From NCBI GenBank assembly GCA_001247695.2, contig LGRX02035185.1:1-64000 (forward strand): a stretch of 64,000 bases of DNA, given 5' to 3'. The DNA is from Cymbomonas tetramitiformis (taxonomy: Eukaryota; Chlorophyta; Pyramimonadophyceae; Pyramimonadales; Pyramimonadaceae). The position numbers and the translations under genes are program-made. Shown here one piece after another: positions 49,101 through 60,200 of this stretch (its first letter is position 1; each line of letters begins with the position of its first letter). The notes beneath the pieces were generated by a model. The model did no database searches. It was not told the origin of the DNA and saw only the letters and a program-made list of their open reading frames with translations.

Positions 49101-51780
49101 ATCTGCTGCATGTTCCGCCCACGCGCAATCTGGACCCTCCAATCGGTTGCATGTTCCGCCCGCGCGCAATCTGGGACCTCCAATCGGTTGCATGTTACGC
49201 CCGCGCGCCAGTGCCCGGCAGAGCCGCACTCCACACACACACACAAGGCGCCGAAAGGTGCGCACAAGAACGATGTGTGCCGTGGCCAGAAGGTGCAGCA
49301 TCTCAAACTAGCCCTTGTCACGGGCTAGCTTGTGTTTCAATCCGACGTGTGAGGAGGCCGGCGCCGACGCGGCATTTCGACCCAGCTTCTTCGAAGACCA
49401 TGTATTCATCATGTTGGAAGGGGGCCTACTCTAGGCATGGTCACATGCCGGGGTGTACGATGGAGCTGGTCGCAGCCACTCGCTCAAATCGGAGTGCAGT
49501 GCATTCGCTAAGCGTACGCGCGCGTGTCAGAGAGGAACCTTGCTTGGGGTGTCCAACACTTGTGTCGTGTGGTTATGTATGGCAGTGTTCCAGCTGGTTC
49601 TGGCTAGGTCTTACCGGGCGGATCAGGCTAAAGGGGGGCGGCAAATCTCTCACATGCCGACGTGACTGCGATTTTAATCGCAGTCTTGTGCATGCTGCAT
49701 GGCATGCGTGATTGGACCCGGAGCAAAGGCTCTTGTTGCGATTTGCTTGATGTGGCGGTTGGGCCCTCGGGCGCCCCTCACGTCTCTAAGTGTGTGTCAG
49801 GGAGCCATGCTGGCCCAATTTGACGGGTGCTGTTCTCCTCCTCGCAGTGTTCGCCCCTCCTTCACCTCCGCCACCGCCTCCCTCTCCTCCAAACCCTCCT
49901 CTCGCGCCCTCCCCCCCACCACCTCCAAGTTCACCTCCACATTGCCCACCGCCTCCGTTGCCACCACCTCCTCCGCCAACGCCCCCCTGGCCATGGGGCT
50001 ACCATAATCCACTGAACCCTCCGCCACCTCCGCCATCGCCACCCCCGGTTCCACTTTTGCCATCACCACCGTCGCCTTTCCACCTCCTCCGCCGCGTGAG
50101 CCTCCATCACCATCTCCCCAGTCCCCCTGAGATTCCCAGCGGCCCTTTATTCCCCCAGCACCTCCTTCTCATTCTCAATCATTTCCCCTCCTTTGGAGCC
50201 TGCAATGCCTACGTCGCGCGCACGCCTCCATCTCCAAAGTTTCCCCCTCTATGCCCGCCACCCCCTTTCCCCGCGAGCCCCTCACCGCCTGAGACCCCCG
50301 CTTCACCCATTGAGGTAAGTCACCCTTCTCTCTCATGTTACCCCGTCCCAACGTGCTTCCATTCCCCATGCATGGGCACTTATGTCACCACGCATGCGTC
50401 GCTCCCCGCACACTCGGGCGACTATACTGCCAATGCACCTCCTTATCGGCGTGCCATGTGCAATCGGAGCATTGTTGGGGAAATTTTGGCATAGAGCGCC
50501 CGGGCACATCGGACGCACGGAGTGCCTTTGGGCACATCGGACGCACGAGATTTCCAAACAATGACTTTGTTTGCAGTCGGTGCTTTATATTGCTTCTCCC
50601 GCCCTCCTGAAATGAGGGCGAGTGGGGTACATTATAGCCTATGACCTGAAAGTATCACAAGCGGTCACCGGTTGCTGCCTTGCGTCACTTGCGGAGCAAT
50701 ACAGTTCTTGCCTCTTTATTTTCCTCGTCAACGATACGATTTCGGACGAGGAATTTGCCCTTGCACGAACTTTGCCTCTTTGTTCTTCACTCGCTGAAAG
50801 TAGCGTCGACACGACCAAACTCGCCGTGGCGTGGCTGGCGATGGCTGATCTTCAGGTGAAAGATCAAGGAGCAAATTTTAAGGCACCTCTAGAGGCGTCT
50901 CAAACTTTTCTCCTCGACTTCGACCAGATATAAGTATCAGCGCGATTTCATGAACACTCGAACAGTCCATTTCGTTCGGCTATAAAAACTGACACGGCAC
51001 ATGGTTTTGTCTGACGTGTGAGTCGAGATCGCTGGACACCACTCCAATTTCCGGGAACTGCTTCGCGAAGATGCAACGGACGATGCACCTCACTCCAAAG
51101 ATTTATTTCCGGAATTTTTGGCGGCGTTTCTGAGAACTCGCCACGCGTGCCTTCGCTATGCCTCGCGATCCGCAGCAGTCCGCCGTGACACAAAAACGAA
51201 AAATAAAGATGCAAGAGGGGACGCAGCTGAGGGGCACAAGCACCTTCCATGATCTGACACACGCGCATTGCAAACTGGACGGCGTGTTTGTGCCCTGAGG
51301 GGGATGGGGCTTGTGAGTGGTGGTAGAGGCTGACTAGATTCTTGAACCTCTGTGCAGGTGGAGGGCCCTTCATCGTCCCCGGAGAACCTGTATGACTCGG
51401 TGTGGATATATTCAATAGGAATCATTCTAGTCATCATTATGCTAGGAGGCGTAGCGGCGGTCATGTACACTCGACGCCACCGGGTCCAGCCAACAGACCT
51501 ATATAAGCCCGGCGAGAAATCGAACGTCGCAAGAGTCGATGTCAACCCCCCAGGGTCCGGGCAGGATACCCCGCGATCTAGACCCGCGACCCCCAAGGTG
51601 AGCACGCCCTTATCACCCGCTGAGCAAGAGGGAAGTACGTGTGGGGTGGGAGCACCATGCATTGTGCATTGGATGTTTTCTGCCATCGTCCAATCACAGG
51701 TGGCGCGTGTGTTCTCTGGATCGGGCAGTGTGGTCTGCTGCAGAGTCCTGATGCCAGGTCCCAACGAGCTCTGTGAATAA
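43101..51780 (+). CDS. Secreted/anchored NHL-repeat protein with proline-rich stalk and one membrane span
   Basis: Exons seen: 43,101-43,164 (signal peptide MWCLLLLYLTLSGVQA); 43,618-43,815; 44,054 to about 44,240; about 44,703-44,755; 46,028-46,129; 47,185 to about 47,262; 48,275-48,361; 48,667-48,837; 49,848-50,314; 51,358-51,597; 51,700-51,780. Repeats such as GVVSTLAGGG...DGTGELAQF, LYVADTLNNKIRKV and LYVADYGNHMVRKV are NHL units, which form a beta-propeller. The 49,848 exon is a long run of PPPPSPP, like algal hydroxyproline-rich glycoproteins. Then comes a membrane span (WIYSIGIILVIIMLGGVAAV) with TRRHR on the cytosolic side and a short tail. It is likely a cell-surface adhesion or sensing protein. 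Some intermediate exons and junctions (44.2-47.3 kb) are unresolved, and a degenerate repeat near 45,061 may be decayed. Confidence 0.72.
44535..44655. repeat. Intronic direct repeats (GCAAAAGCTGGGTCAGAGCT)
   Basis: Four close copies of GCAAAAGCTGGGTCAGAGCT, alternating two following sequences (GTGTGGCGCATA and ACGTGATGCATT). They lie inside an intron of the NHL gene. Confidence 0.85.
45370..45600. repeat. Intronic minisatellite (GGAGGGGTGCGTGGAT)
   Basis: About eight imperfect copies of a ~25-bp unit containing GGAGGGGTGCGTGGATGGTG, in an intron of the NHL gene. Confidence 0.85.
46140..46305. repeat. Intronic 40-bp minisatellite
   Basis: Four copies of a ~40-bp unit containing CAAGCACACGCGCCACGTGT and TGCAACTCACCAC, just after the exon ending at 46,129. 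Confidence 0.88.
48985..49205. repeat. Intronic ~45-50-bp minisatellite
   Basis: Five copies of TTGCATGTTCCGCCCGCGCG followed by CAATCTGGGCCCTCCAATCG, with variants, in the intron that follows the exon ending at 48,837. Confidence 0.88.
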
Positions 51781-52811
51781 TGATCAGTAGTAAAGTAAAG
51801 ATTCTGGTAGATAATCAGAAGCTTAATACACTGGAGCTTCTTGTCTGAGTGCTGCCGCGGTTGCTGCTTGCTACTGCTTCGCCGACTCCCTCATTTCTTG
51901 AAGGCAAAGCTGGGAAATTCCACGATTGTGCACCATGCCCATGCGGGTAGGATCTCACCTCGTGAGGCTGTGAACCACACTAAAAATGCCGGTGCACCCG
52001 TTGTCCAGTAGCAAGAACTACAGCGGATTACTCAGCAATGCACTTTTGCAAAAGGAGCTCGCAGATGAACTCATGTGCCGCTATGCTCTGCAGGACAACT
52101 CAATCAACTTCGAAGCTGGAAAGTAATCCTTTCTCCATCAGGCGGCTCGGATATGCTAACGTTTATTGCACGTAACAGGAGCTTGGCAGCTTGCTGCGCG
52201 TGCAAGTTGAACAATTTGAGCCCTCAGAAAGTGGTTTTATCCTGTCAGGGCATTAGTTTGGTTATGATTGCAAACAGACGAGGCCTCCACACTGAACCCT
52301 GCTGAGAAGCATATTGTAGTTTATTAGTCTTACGATCCTACATCGAGCAACATGAAGATTTCAGCACACTGCAACATTGGCCGATACCATAAGCAGTATC
52401 GGGAGTTTGCGGAGGATCGCACACAAGATTGTTGTCACTGCCATACGCAATATAAACACTGTTGCTTGTGTACACAAAATTCATATGCCACGAAACATTT
52501 GCAACCATATTAAACTCCTAGTGGGATGTGCTCTGTATCCGATATCCTGGTAGATGAGCATAGCATGCACTAATGAAACCTTGCAACTGAACCATAGTTT
52601 GCAATTGTTCAGAGCCCTCTTTGCGCACATATGCCACGAGGTGCTCCTTGGAAATGGCATCAAGAGGCACCGTCTTGTTCAAGGAATCGCGACTAGCACT
52701 GCGGAATAACTCTTGGCATGGGATCGAATGTTATTCAAAACCGAATTCGCTAGCATCGTCATCGTTATTGGGTCAAAGCTCTTGAGAAGGCAGTTGCTCT
52801 TCGAGCTTACA
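51781..52811. other. Spacer without recognised gene
   Basis: AT-richer DNA between the NHL gene and Ty3-type element F. Short ORFs are present but none has composition or similarity that supports coding. Confidence 0.5.
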
Positions 52812-53215
52812 TGTCACAAACCACGGCTTATCGTGTACCTCAGCCGGGTTGTGACACTTGCTGTAGCAGTCTCTGTGACGAACGTATGACACGCGCAGTA
52901 CGATACGCGTGAGGAGTTATGACAGTGACGAGATACGGAAATACGGATGGGTGTTACACTTGTTTGGAGATAGCGAGAATATGTAGGGCGGCGTAGCAGG
53001 GTGAGCCAGACGCTCATTTTTGTTTTGCCTTCGTAACAGTGATTCCGAAAATAGCCAGGACTCGCTTAAGACCGCGAAAACAGCAGTGTTATGATATAAT
53101 TTGTAAGATACAGCATTCTTCTGCTTGTAAAGATATACATTTGTGGACTTGTCCTTGTGCGACTGCGTCAGAACTGTAATTAACAGTCTTTTTCAAAACA
53201 AAAATGTGCCTTATT
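52812..53215 (+). repeat. 5' LTR of element F (inner limit uncertain)
   Basis: It begins TGTCACAAACCACGGC and includes CAGCCGGGTTGTGACAC, both similar to D's terminus. A TATA-like TATGATATAATTT lies near 53,090. The end is placed near ATTACA (about 53,218) by analogy with D; no 3' copy is in the window. Confidence 0.5.
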
Positions 53216-53284
53216 ACAGACATGTCGTCTGTAATGCTGAGAGTTCAACAGCAGTCCTGAAGAACGAGACCTCTGAATGGTGAT

Positions 53285-53810
53285 GCCAGGGACGGATTTA
53301 TCCGTACTGGTAAGCCTTGGAAGAGGTTGAGTGAAGCAGGCTGTTGCGACACTCGAAGTTCACCAGTCTTGCAAAGTACAGCGACAGCGATCACAGCGGA
53401 ACCAGTTGCTAATTTTGCAAACATGATTGCAGCGTTGAGAATTGTGTACTGGGCTATTTCGGGAAGTGACATCCTGCTGGAGCAAAGCACCAGACGGTAA
53501 GGCCAGGGACGGATTCATCCGTACTGGTACGCCTGAAGGCGTGGAGCGAAACAGGACTGTCAGTGGACACCAACACGACAACATTCTTTGTAGTCACTTG
53601 ACTCATGCTGGCGTTCTGCTGACTTACTGCGTGGACCAGAGACACTGAGGGCAGAGGCAACCTTGCTGGACATCTGGGAGAGCCAATATAAGACCGGGTC
53701 ACAGATGGAACCTTGCTCACCAGTCGTGGACGAGATTATCCTGGCAGTGATTGCTACTTAGAGCAAAGCACTGAAAGGTGAGGCCAGGGACGGATTCATC
53801 CGTACTGGTA
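53285..53810 (+). repeat. Hairpin-bearing repeats in the leader of F, 3 copies
   Basis: The core GCCAGGGACGGATTCATCCG then TACTGGTA is at 53,285, 53,502 and 53,783. ACGGAT and ATCCGT form a perfect stem inside a CCAG/CTGG outer stem. Each is preceded by AGCAAAGCA-type sequence and followed by GTGGAG(T/C)GAAA, so the full unit is over 200 bp. Two of three cores run into GTAAGC, a possible splice donor. The position matches the array in D, but the sequence differs. Confidence 0.85.
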
Positions 53811-53941
53811 AGCTGGGAAGTGTGGAGTGAAAAGAGCCTTCACACCAGTATCTCTTCTCCACCGGGAAGGTAGCAACGGAATCCAAGACTGACCGTCAGG
53901 AGCAGCAAAGGGCAGAGAGGCGTGCCCAGAGAGCGATACGA

Positions 53942-56900
53942 GTGAGCCAGCACTTTACAGAGCTGGAAGGAGAGGAAGGGGCTGCCGGTGGCCAGCCTGA
54001 GGCCCAAGTACTAGTACAGCCTGAGGCACAAGCACCAGCACAACTGCAAGCCCAGGCCCAGGAGCCGATAGTAATCTTTGAGGAAGACATGGAGTACACT
54101 GACTCCGCTCGCGTCAACCTTGGTACGCTGCCCAACTACACGGGCACCAAGGAAGAAGATCGGCCCAAGTTCCTGAGGGAGTTCGCCGACATGTGCGAGA
54201 ATTTCGTACGGCAGCACAACGCCAACGTCAGGAGGAGGCTCAGGTCCGGGGCTGGCACTCTCACCGAAGCACAGATGAAGACCCTGAGAGAGACTCCCCC
54301 TGACTTTGAATATCTGTGGGACATCGTCCCTGCGTGTCTGGCTGGAGAGAACTCACAAGCTCTCAGCTGGTGGCGCGAGAACTATGAAAGAGGGGGGGTA
54401 GTGGCCTCCAACATGGACCGAGTCCTAAAGGACACTAGCGAGCATGGCCCACTCGAGGGTACCATTCCGTGCGCTAGGCCCCCTTTCAATGAGATGAACA
54501 CTGGCACCACGTGGGTGATAGCGAGGCCGGTGACGAACCAAGACACCCAAGGGGAGGTTTCCGACGAATATCTGACTGATGGAACCTCCCTGAAAGGCTT
54601 GACGGGACGTGATGGCACCCGTGATACCCAGTACTTCTACGCGCTCAGGGGCTTCATCGCTGCCCTTGACAAGAAGTTCATGATGAAAGGGACTCAAGAG
54701 AAAGTGGATCTGTTGACACAGAAGCCACAGGAGGTGGGGCAGGATGGGCTGACCTACATGAAGATGTGCCAACGCAGGGAAATGCAGCTCAACACTGGGA
54801 AGGTGTTGAGCGATGAAGAGCTGCGTACCTTCATCGAGGACTGCGTGGACAACCTGCGCATCAAGGTCTTCCAGACGCGGGTGAAGGAGCAACTGAGGGC
54901 ACAGTTCCCGCCACCCAATCGGGTGACCTGGAAGGACCTGGAGGCCATCGTCGAGGTTCAAGACAAGCTCAAGGGCGATGCAGAGTCTTGGATCCTCACC
55001 TTCCTCCAGGAGATCACCAGACGGTGTGGCTGCCAGTACTCCACCTGGGAGGCGCGACAGCATGGCCTTGACCTCAAGGCCATAAAGAACTCGATCAAGA
55101 AGATTGAGTCCTCTGAGGTGGTGCAGTCAGGCGAACCGGAGAACAGCAAGAAGGCAGAGACACCACCTTCTAAGAAGATGAAGAAGGAGGTGAATGTGGC
55201 CGAAAGAGCTAAGAAGGCCTCCTACAACAAGACGCCACCGCCAGCAGAGGGCGTGCGTACGAACGACAAGCCCAAGTGCTTGCGCTGCTTTGGAGGGGGC
55301 TGGCATGAGTCCGATCCCGAGCAGTGCAGGAGTGGTTATAAACACGTCAAGATGCCTGCTGGATTCCACGAGAGCAGGCTTGGTTCCAGCAAGTGGTGGG
55401 ACGCGGAGAACGCCGCCCTGCGCATGTACAATCTGAAGAACCGCTTCAAGAACTCTGACTGGGGCATCCTGGTGACGGACTGGCAGCAGCTGTCCAACGA
55501 CGAGAAAGACAAGTACAGAGCCAAACAGTCACCGGAGGACAAGCAGAAGAGCGCCACTGGCAATCCCGAGGCGTTGAAGGCAGAGTACCAGGGCATGGTG
55601 GCTGCTAGGAAGACTGCCAGTCGTGCGGGCAGTGTGAAGTCGCAGGTGCTGTCCGAGGATGAGGGCTCCGACGAGGAACCAGTCGCAGCGCACGTCGCGG
55701 AGAGGGAGACTCACACCGTCGATGCACGCGCGCACCACCATGGCAGCGCAGGGGTAGGAGTGTCGTCTGGCCCTCCAACCGAGCTACTCTCAGCTATGGC
55801 CGAGGAGATGGGCGAAGAGGAGCTCTCGAGCGCCCTCAACACCTTGGGTCTGGGGGCACTCCCCGAGACGCTGTGCAAGAGTGCGGAGTCTGAACTCACG
55901 GCGGCTCCAGCAGTAGCCCTGGGAAGTACCCAGCGCATGAGGGGCTTCCCAGTGAAGACACCCGAGGAGTACGAGGCAGACGCACAGGTGCCCATGGCGC
56001 CTGCGGCGGACGAGATGCAGAGGAAGGTGCAGCTCATGGCCTCCGTGATCAAGAGTCTGGGAGCAGCTTTCCGTAAGCTAGCTGCTGGACTCGTAGCAGA
56101 AGGTCGCATAACAGCTCCAAGGGGTGTGGAGACCTTGGTGGAACTGGCTGAGAACAACCAGCTCCCCGTGCCGACAGCCTCAGCAGCAGACTGCCAGGAC
56201 ATCAGCGATGAGGATGACGACTGCCCGGGCATGGAGTCGGGCGACGACAGTGACGATGATGACGATTGCCCGGGCATGGAGTCGGGCGACGACAGTGACG
56301 AAGAAGAGGTTCCTCTGGACGAGATGCCGGAGGACATGGTGGAGCAGCCCAGGAAGGGGAGGACGACGGTGCATGTAACCGCTGCAGCGGCCACCGTCCA
56401 GGAGAGCTACGGGGTGAGAGACTTCAGCGAGAGGGGCGAGCTGCACGCGGGGACCATGGAGGCCAAGGCGTACGAGCTATTGAAGAAGAAGATGCTCAGT
56501 GGTCTTACAGAGGAACAGCTCACTGCCATGGCACAGGTCCAGCCTGTATGCAAGCTCCTATACGAGTCTTTGGCACAAGGGATGGCACTGATGGCCTCTG
56601 GAGGCTTGCTTATGTTGTACAAAGCGCTTCTCCTGGACACGGGAGCCAACTGCAACATTATCCCAATCAGGACAGCCAACAGGTTGGGCTTGACCATCTT
56701 TGATGCAGAGACAGGGGCCAGGGTGGCTAGATGTGATGGCAGCCCTGCGGAATTCACGAAGTACTGCTACGTGGATGTGGTTCTCGCCGCGGGCACGCCG
56801 TACATGACTCTGCATCGGCTCCACGCCTTCGTCACCTACACCAACGACACGACGTGGGACTTCTTGGTGGGCACGGGACCCCTGAAGAACGCCCTCAAGT

Positions 56901-57253
56901 TGACCATCGACCTCTACAGAGGCATCGCCACTTCTGAGGCCGCGGTGTCACTGGGCATGAAGGAGAAGGTCACGTTGCCATTGATCGAGTTGACGCCGCC
57001 CGTCGATGCAAGGAGCAAGCGGAACGAAGACCCGAGAGTGTGCCTGGCGACCGAGATCTTCGACGTCGATGCCACGGCAGCGCGCACTCTTGCCCCCGCT
57101 TTTGAGGATTGCGAGCTACCACCACGTGAAGCGGTGTCCCTGGGCGCAAGGGGAGAAGACCGTCTGGCCCTCGCAGGGGAGAGGTGTGCGCCTGCACCTT
57201 GTGCATTCTCGCGAAACCACCCCGAGCTAATGGCAGCCTGGCGTCATGGCTAG
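53942..57253 (+). CDS. gag: Gag-protease of element F
   Basis: 1,103 residues from GTG 53,942; the first ATG in frame is 54,089, and the frame is open back to a stop near 53,829, with similarity to D continuing upstream of the ATG. Capsid-like region: YTGTKEEDRPKFLREF to about residue 370. A Cys/His cluster CLRCFGGGWHESDPEQC (CX2CX5HX6C, an atypical zinc knuckle) is near 441. An acidic block with a tandem DDDCPGMESGDDSD repeat is near 755-790. An aspartic protease, LLLDTGANCNIIP, is near 896. The ORF ends overlapping the next one by 70 nt in the -1 frame, which would suit -1 frameshifting, although no classical slippery heptamer was recognised. Confidence 0.82.
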   Translation: MSQHFTELEGEEGAAGGQPEAQVLVQPEAQAPAQLQAQAQEPIVIFEEDMEYTDSARVNLGTLPNYTGTKEEDRPKFLREFADMCENFVRQHNANVRRRLRSGAGTLTEAQMKTLRETPPDFEYLWDIVPACLAGENSQALSWWRENYERGGVVASNMDRVLKDTSEHGPLEGTIPCARPPFNEMNTGTTWVIARPVTNQDTQGEVSDEYLTDGTSLKGLTGRDGTRDTQYFYALRGFIAALDKKFMMKGTQEKVDLLTQKPQEVGQDGLTYMKMCQRREMQLNTGKVLSDEELRTFIEDCVDNLRIKVFQTRVKEQLRAQFPPPNRVTWKDLEAIVEVQDKLKGDAESWILTFLQEITRRCGCQYSTWEARQHGLDLKAIKNSIKKIESSEVVQSGEPENSKKAETPPSKKMKKEVNVAERAKKASYNKTPPPAEGVRTNDKPKCLRCFGGGWHESDPEQCRSGYKHVKMPAGFHESRLGSSKWWDAENAALRMYNLKNRFKNSDWGILVTDWQQLSNDEKDKYRAKQSPEDKQKSATGNPEALKAEYQGMVAARKTASRAGSVKSQVLSEDEGSDEEPVAAHVAERETHTVDARAHHHGSAGVGVSSGPPTELLSAMAEEMGEEELSSALNTLGLGALPETLCKSAESELTAAPAVALGSTQRMRGFPVKTPEEYEADAQVPMAPAADEMQRKVQLMASVIKSLGAAFRKLAAGLVAEGRITAPRGVETLVELAENNQLPVPTASAADCQDISDEDDDCPGMESGDDSDDDDDCPGMESGDDSDEEEVPLDEMPEDMVEQPRKGRTTVHVTAAAATVQESYGVRDFSERGELHAGTMEAKAYELLKKKMLSGLTEEQLTAMAQVQPVCKLLYESLAQGMALMASGGLLMLYKALLLDTGANCNIIPIRTANRLGLTIFDAETGARVARCDGSPAEFTKYCYVDVVLAAGTPYMTLHRLHAFVTYTNDTTWDFLVGTGPLKNALKLTIDLYRGIATSEAAVSLGMKEKVTLPLIELTPPVDARSKRNEDPRVCLATEIFDVDATAARTLAPAFEDCELPPREAVSLGARGEDRLALAGERCAPAPCAFSRNHPELMAAWRHG

Positions 57254-60200
57254 AGGAGATGAGGCTGAGAAGGTTCAACTCGGAGGAGAAGGAGAGGCTC
57301 GAGGCGCGCTGCCAGTCCATGGTGGAGGCGGGCTTCTTGAGACCCAGCTCAATGATACAAGGCGAGCTCACTGGGCGAGTCAGCTCACACACCGAGAGCT
57401 CAACGTACGAACCTCCGGCGCCTGGTACGTCCTTGACAGACCAGATGTTGGGCATGCTACAAGCATCATCACGCAGCCAGCGGGAAGCCAATGTGGCGAC
57501 CAGAGGTGAGTGGTCCAGTGCTGAAGAGCCAGATGCGAGGGGGTCCGACACGCCAGCCAGCCTGGCTACGACTCAGTCAGACCCTCGCTATCCAGACCTC
57601 ACGCTGGAGCAAGAGGCCGCGAGCGAAGCTGACTTCAAGCTGGCCAGCGTACAGCCATGGGTGGGCATGGCAGTGAACCCGTGGGACTACCAAGACAAGG
57701 AGAGCAGATGGTCTCAGCAACGCTTGTACATCGACCGCACGGGCTATGCTCGTCTGTGCACACTCTGCGAAGAGGGCGATGGAGGTGGTGTGGACGCAGG
57801 ATTTGTGCGGGTCAAGTTCTCGCGTTGTGGAGAATACAAGACCATCCTGGAGACGGAGCTACTGTGGCCCGACTTTACGTTGGTGGACCAGAAGGTTGAC
57901 AAGGAGACGAAGATACCCTCAGAGACCTGGACCACAAGGGCGAGCGGCAGGAAGGACAACGACCAGGTCCCACTCCCTGACTGTGGTGCCCATCGAGAGG
58001 CTGGAAGGTACACGATGGCGAGTGTTCAGGAGATCCTCAACACCCATCAGACGTACCCAGGGGTCGTGACGGGCAAGCTCATGTGGGACAAGGTGGCGCG
58101 CCAGTTCTGCGTACTCAGCGAGCACACTCGCGCCCAATGGGATCTCATGGAGCGCATGGTACGTCACACCATGGAAGGCGCCGCCAACATGACCCCCATG
58201 GGTAAGATGACTGGCGAGTTCCAGCTGCCTTTTTACTATGAGAAGGACCAGCGCTGGCAGTACCAGCATCTAAAGTACGTACAGCGAGTGGACATCGCTG
58301 ACCTTCGAGCTCGTCTGAAGGTGAGGTACGACATGGAGGTGGCTGGTGTGGAGGACGAGAATGCGAAGGTGGTCCCGCAGCTCACGCTGTCAGACGCAGC
58401 GGACAAAGTGGGGAAGTTCTACCCGGTGACAGATGGGGAAGGAGGCAGTGGCGAGGTGTTCAGCACGAACGCCGCCGCCGTGGAGTACCTACACCTGGGG
58501 GACAACACGAGAGTGATGCTCGGTGCATGCAAGACAGAGGAGCAAGCACATGACGCGCTGGACACTTATGGGGCCAGAAGGAACCCTCCAGTGCGCACGT
58601 CCAAGACTCTCAGGACGTCGAGGACAGTCAGGGGGGATGAGGCAGGGCCATCTGGCTCCGCACCGCCACCATCCTCAGCCACGCTTCGTTTACGGCATCA
58701 AACCTGGCCCAACGGCGTCTTCGACCCTGCCAGGTTAGAGTACCATGCTGCAGTGTTCCAGGGCACCTACGAGCCAGAGTCGCCCACTCGCAGCGAGAAC
58801 ACAGCTGGGGAAGCCAACTGGCTGGATCTGGGAGGGATCTCAGAGTTCACGGCGCTGCATGGACAGACGGTCTTCCTCATCCAGTACCGTTGTTTCATGG
58901 GCGAGATCGAGTTCCAACTTGGGAAGCCCTTCGCGCAGCGAGGAAAGGGGGTGCACACGCAGCGACTCAGCAGCCAGACCCTGCACCAGTACTCCTCCTC
59001 CGCAGGAGTGGGACAAAGGGGAGAGTTTCTGCCTCTGGGTGGGCAGTCGAAAGGCTGCACGGGAGGACTCCTCGGCACCCTACAGAAACATATGGAGCAT
59101 CTGGTTGATCGCACTCAGCTCTTGGAGATCGCCAGAGGCCATTTGAGCGATGGCCCGCGGCAGGGCACCCTACGGGTTTTCAAGACCCGTGCCAACGCCC
59201 GGTCCAAGGCCGTATATTACCTCTTCGAGGACAATCGCTACTACCGTGAGCGGGGACCCAGCAACATGGCGTTCACCTTGGAGTACCTCTCCTCAGGAAC
59301 GCGCAAGTTCGACTGCTGTAGCTGGGAGACCTGGAACAAGGTGGCAGTGATGCACCGAGAACCATTGTCTGCGTTCACATCCTCGGTGGGCCCGGCGTTG
59401 CTAGCTGAGGCACGTCGGGCAGAGGTGCAGGTGCGTCTTCGAAACGACTTCATGAGATGCCTGGACCCAATCGAGGGAGAGGATGCAGGAAGTGAGGAGG
59501 GAGATGGCAGCATCTCAGGATACTCTTCCGACCTCGCGGCTGTTGAGGGTGTGAGCACTCACACGGGTCGCACCAGAACACCATCGCCGCAGACAGAGGA
59601 TGAAGACAGCGTGGAGGTCATCAGTGAAAGACTTGTTGGACTGTCTGCCAGTTTGGCACAAGGGCAGGCCGAGGTCGCAGCAAACCACCTCACCATGGCG
59701 GCTCTCTCGGAATCGATACGGGCACGTCAGGATATCATCAGAGAATATGAAGAACGACCTCGTGCCGCCCGCGCAACTGCGAGGATGAGCACGCTTGGGC
59801 CAGACTGCCCGGGGCTTGATGGTCGTGATGGCGCGCGAGCCACGCCCACGCCGGCACCCTACTCTGGCCGAGTTCTCGGCGGGATATCGACCAGGGGCTT
59901 GGAGTGCAACATGGCACAGAGACCTGAGCACCAGTCAATCAACGACATTCTGAGATCCCCGGCACATTCCGTCTGCACGCAGCAGACTGAAGCCGTGCCT
60001 CCAGCTGCACAAGAGCAGGACTCCGTTTCGTACGTGCCATCAACCCCGAGCTCTACAGCACCCAGCAGCCCGGAGCGTTCCAGTGGCTTCGTTGCGCATG
60101 TCGACACTCGACCTTCAGGCCATCCTGCAGCGCGCCCACAGAGTACAACTGAGAATGCCGTACAGCAGCGTTCACCACGAGCTGGTCAGCGCAGGAGGAG

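Noticed and set aside
50622..50933. 103-residue ORF between proline-rich and membrane exons of the NHL gene
   Set aside because: It lies in an intron bounded by good GT and AG sites (50,315 and 51,357), is out of phase with the gene and has no recognisable domain.
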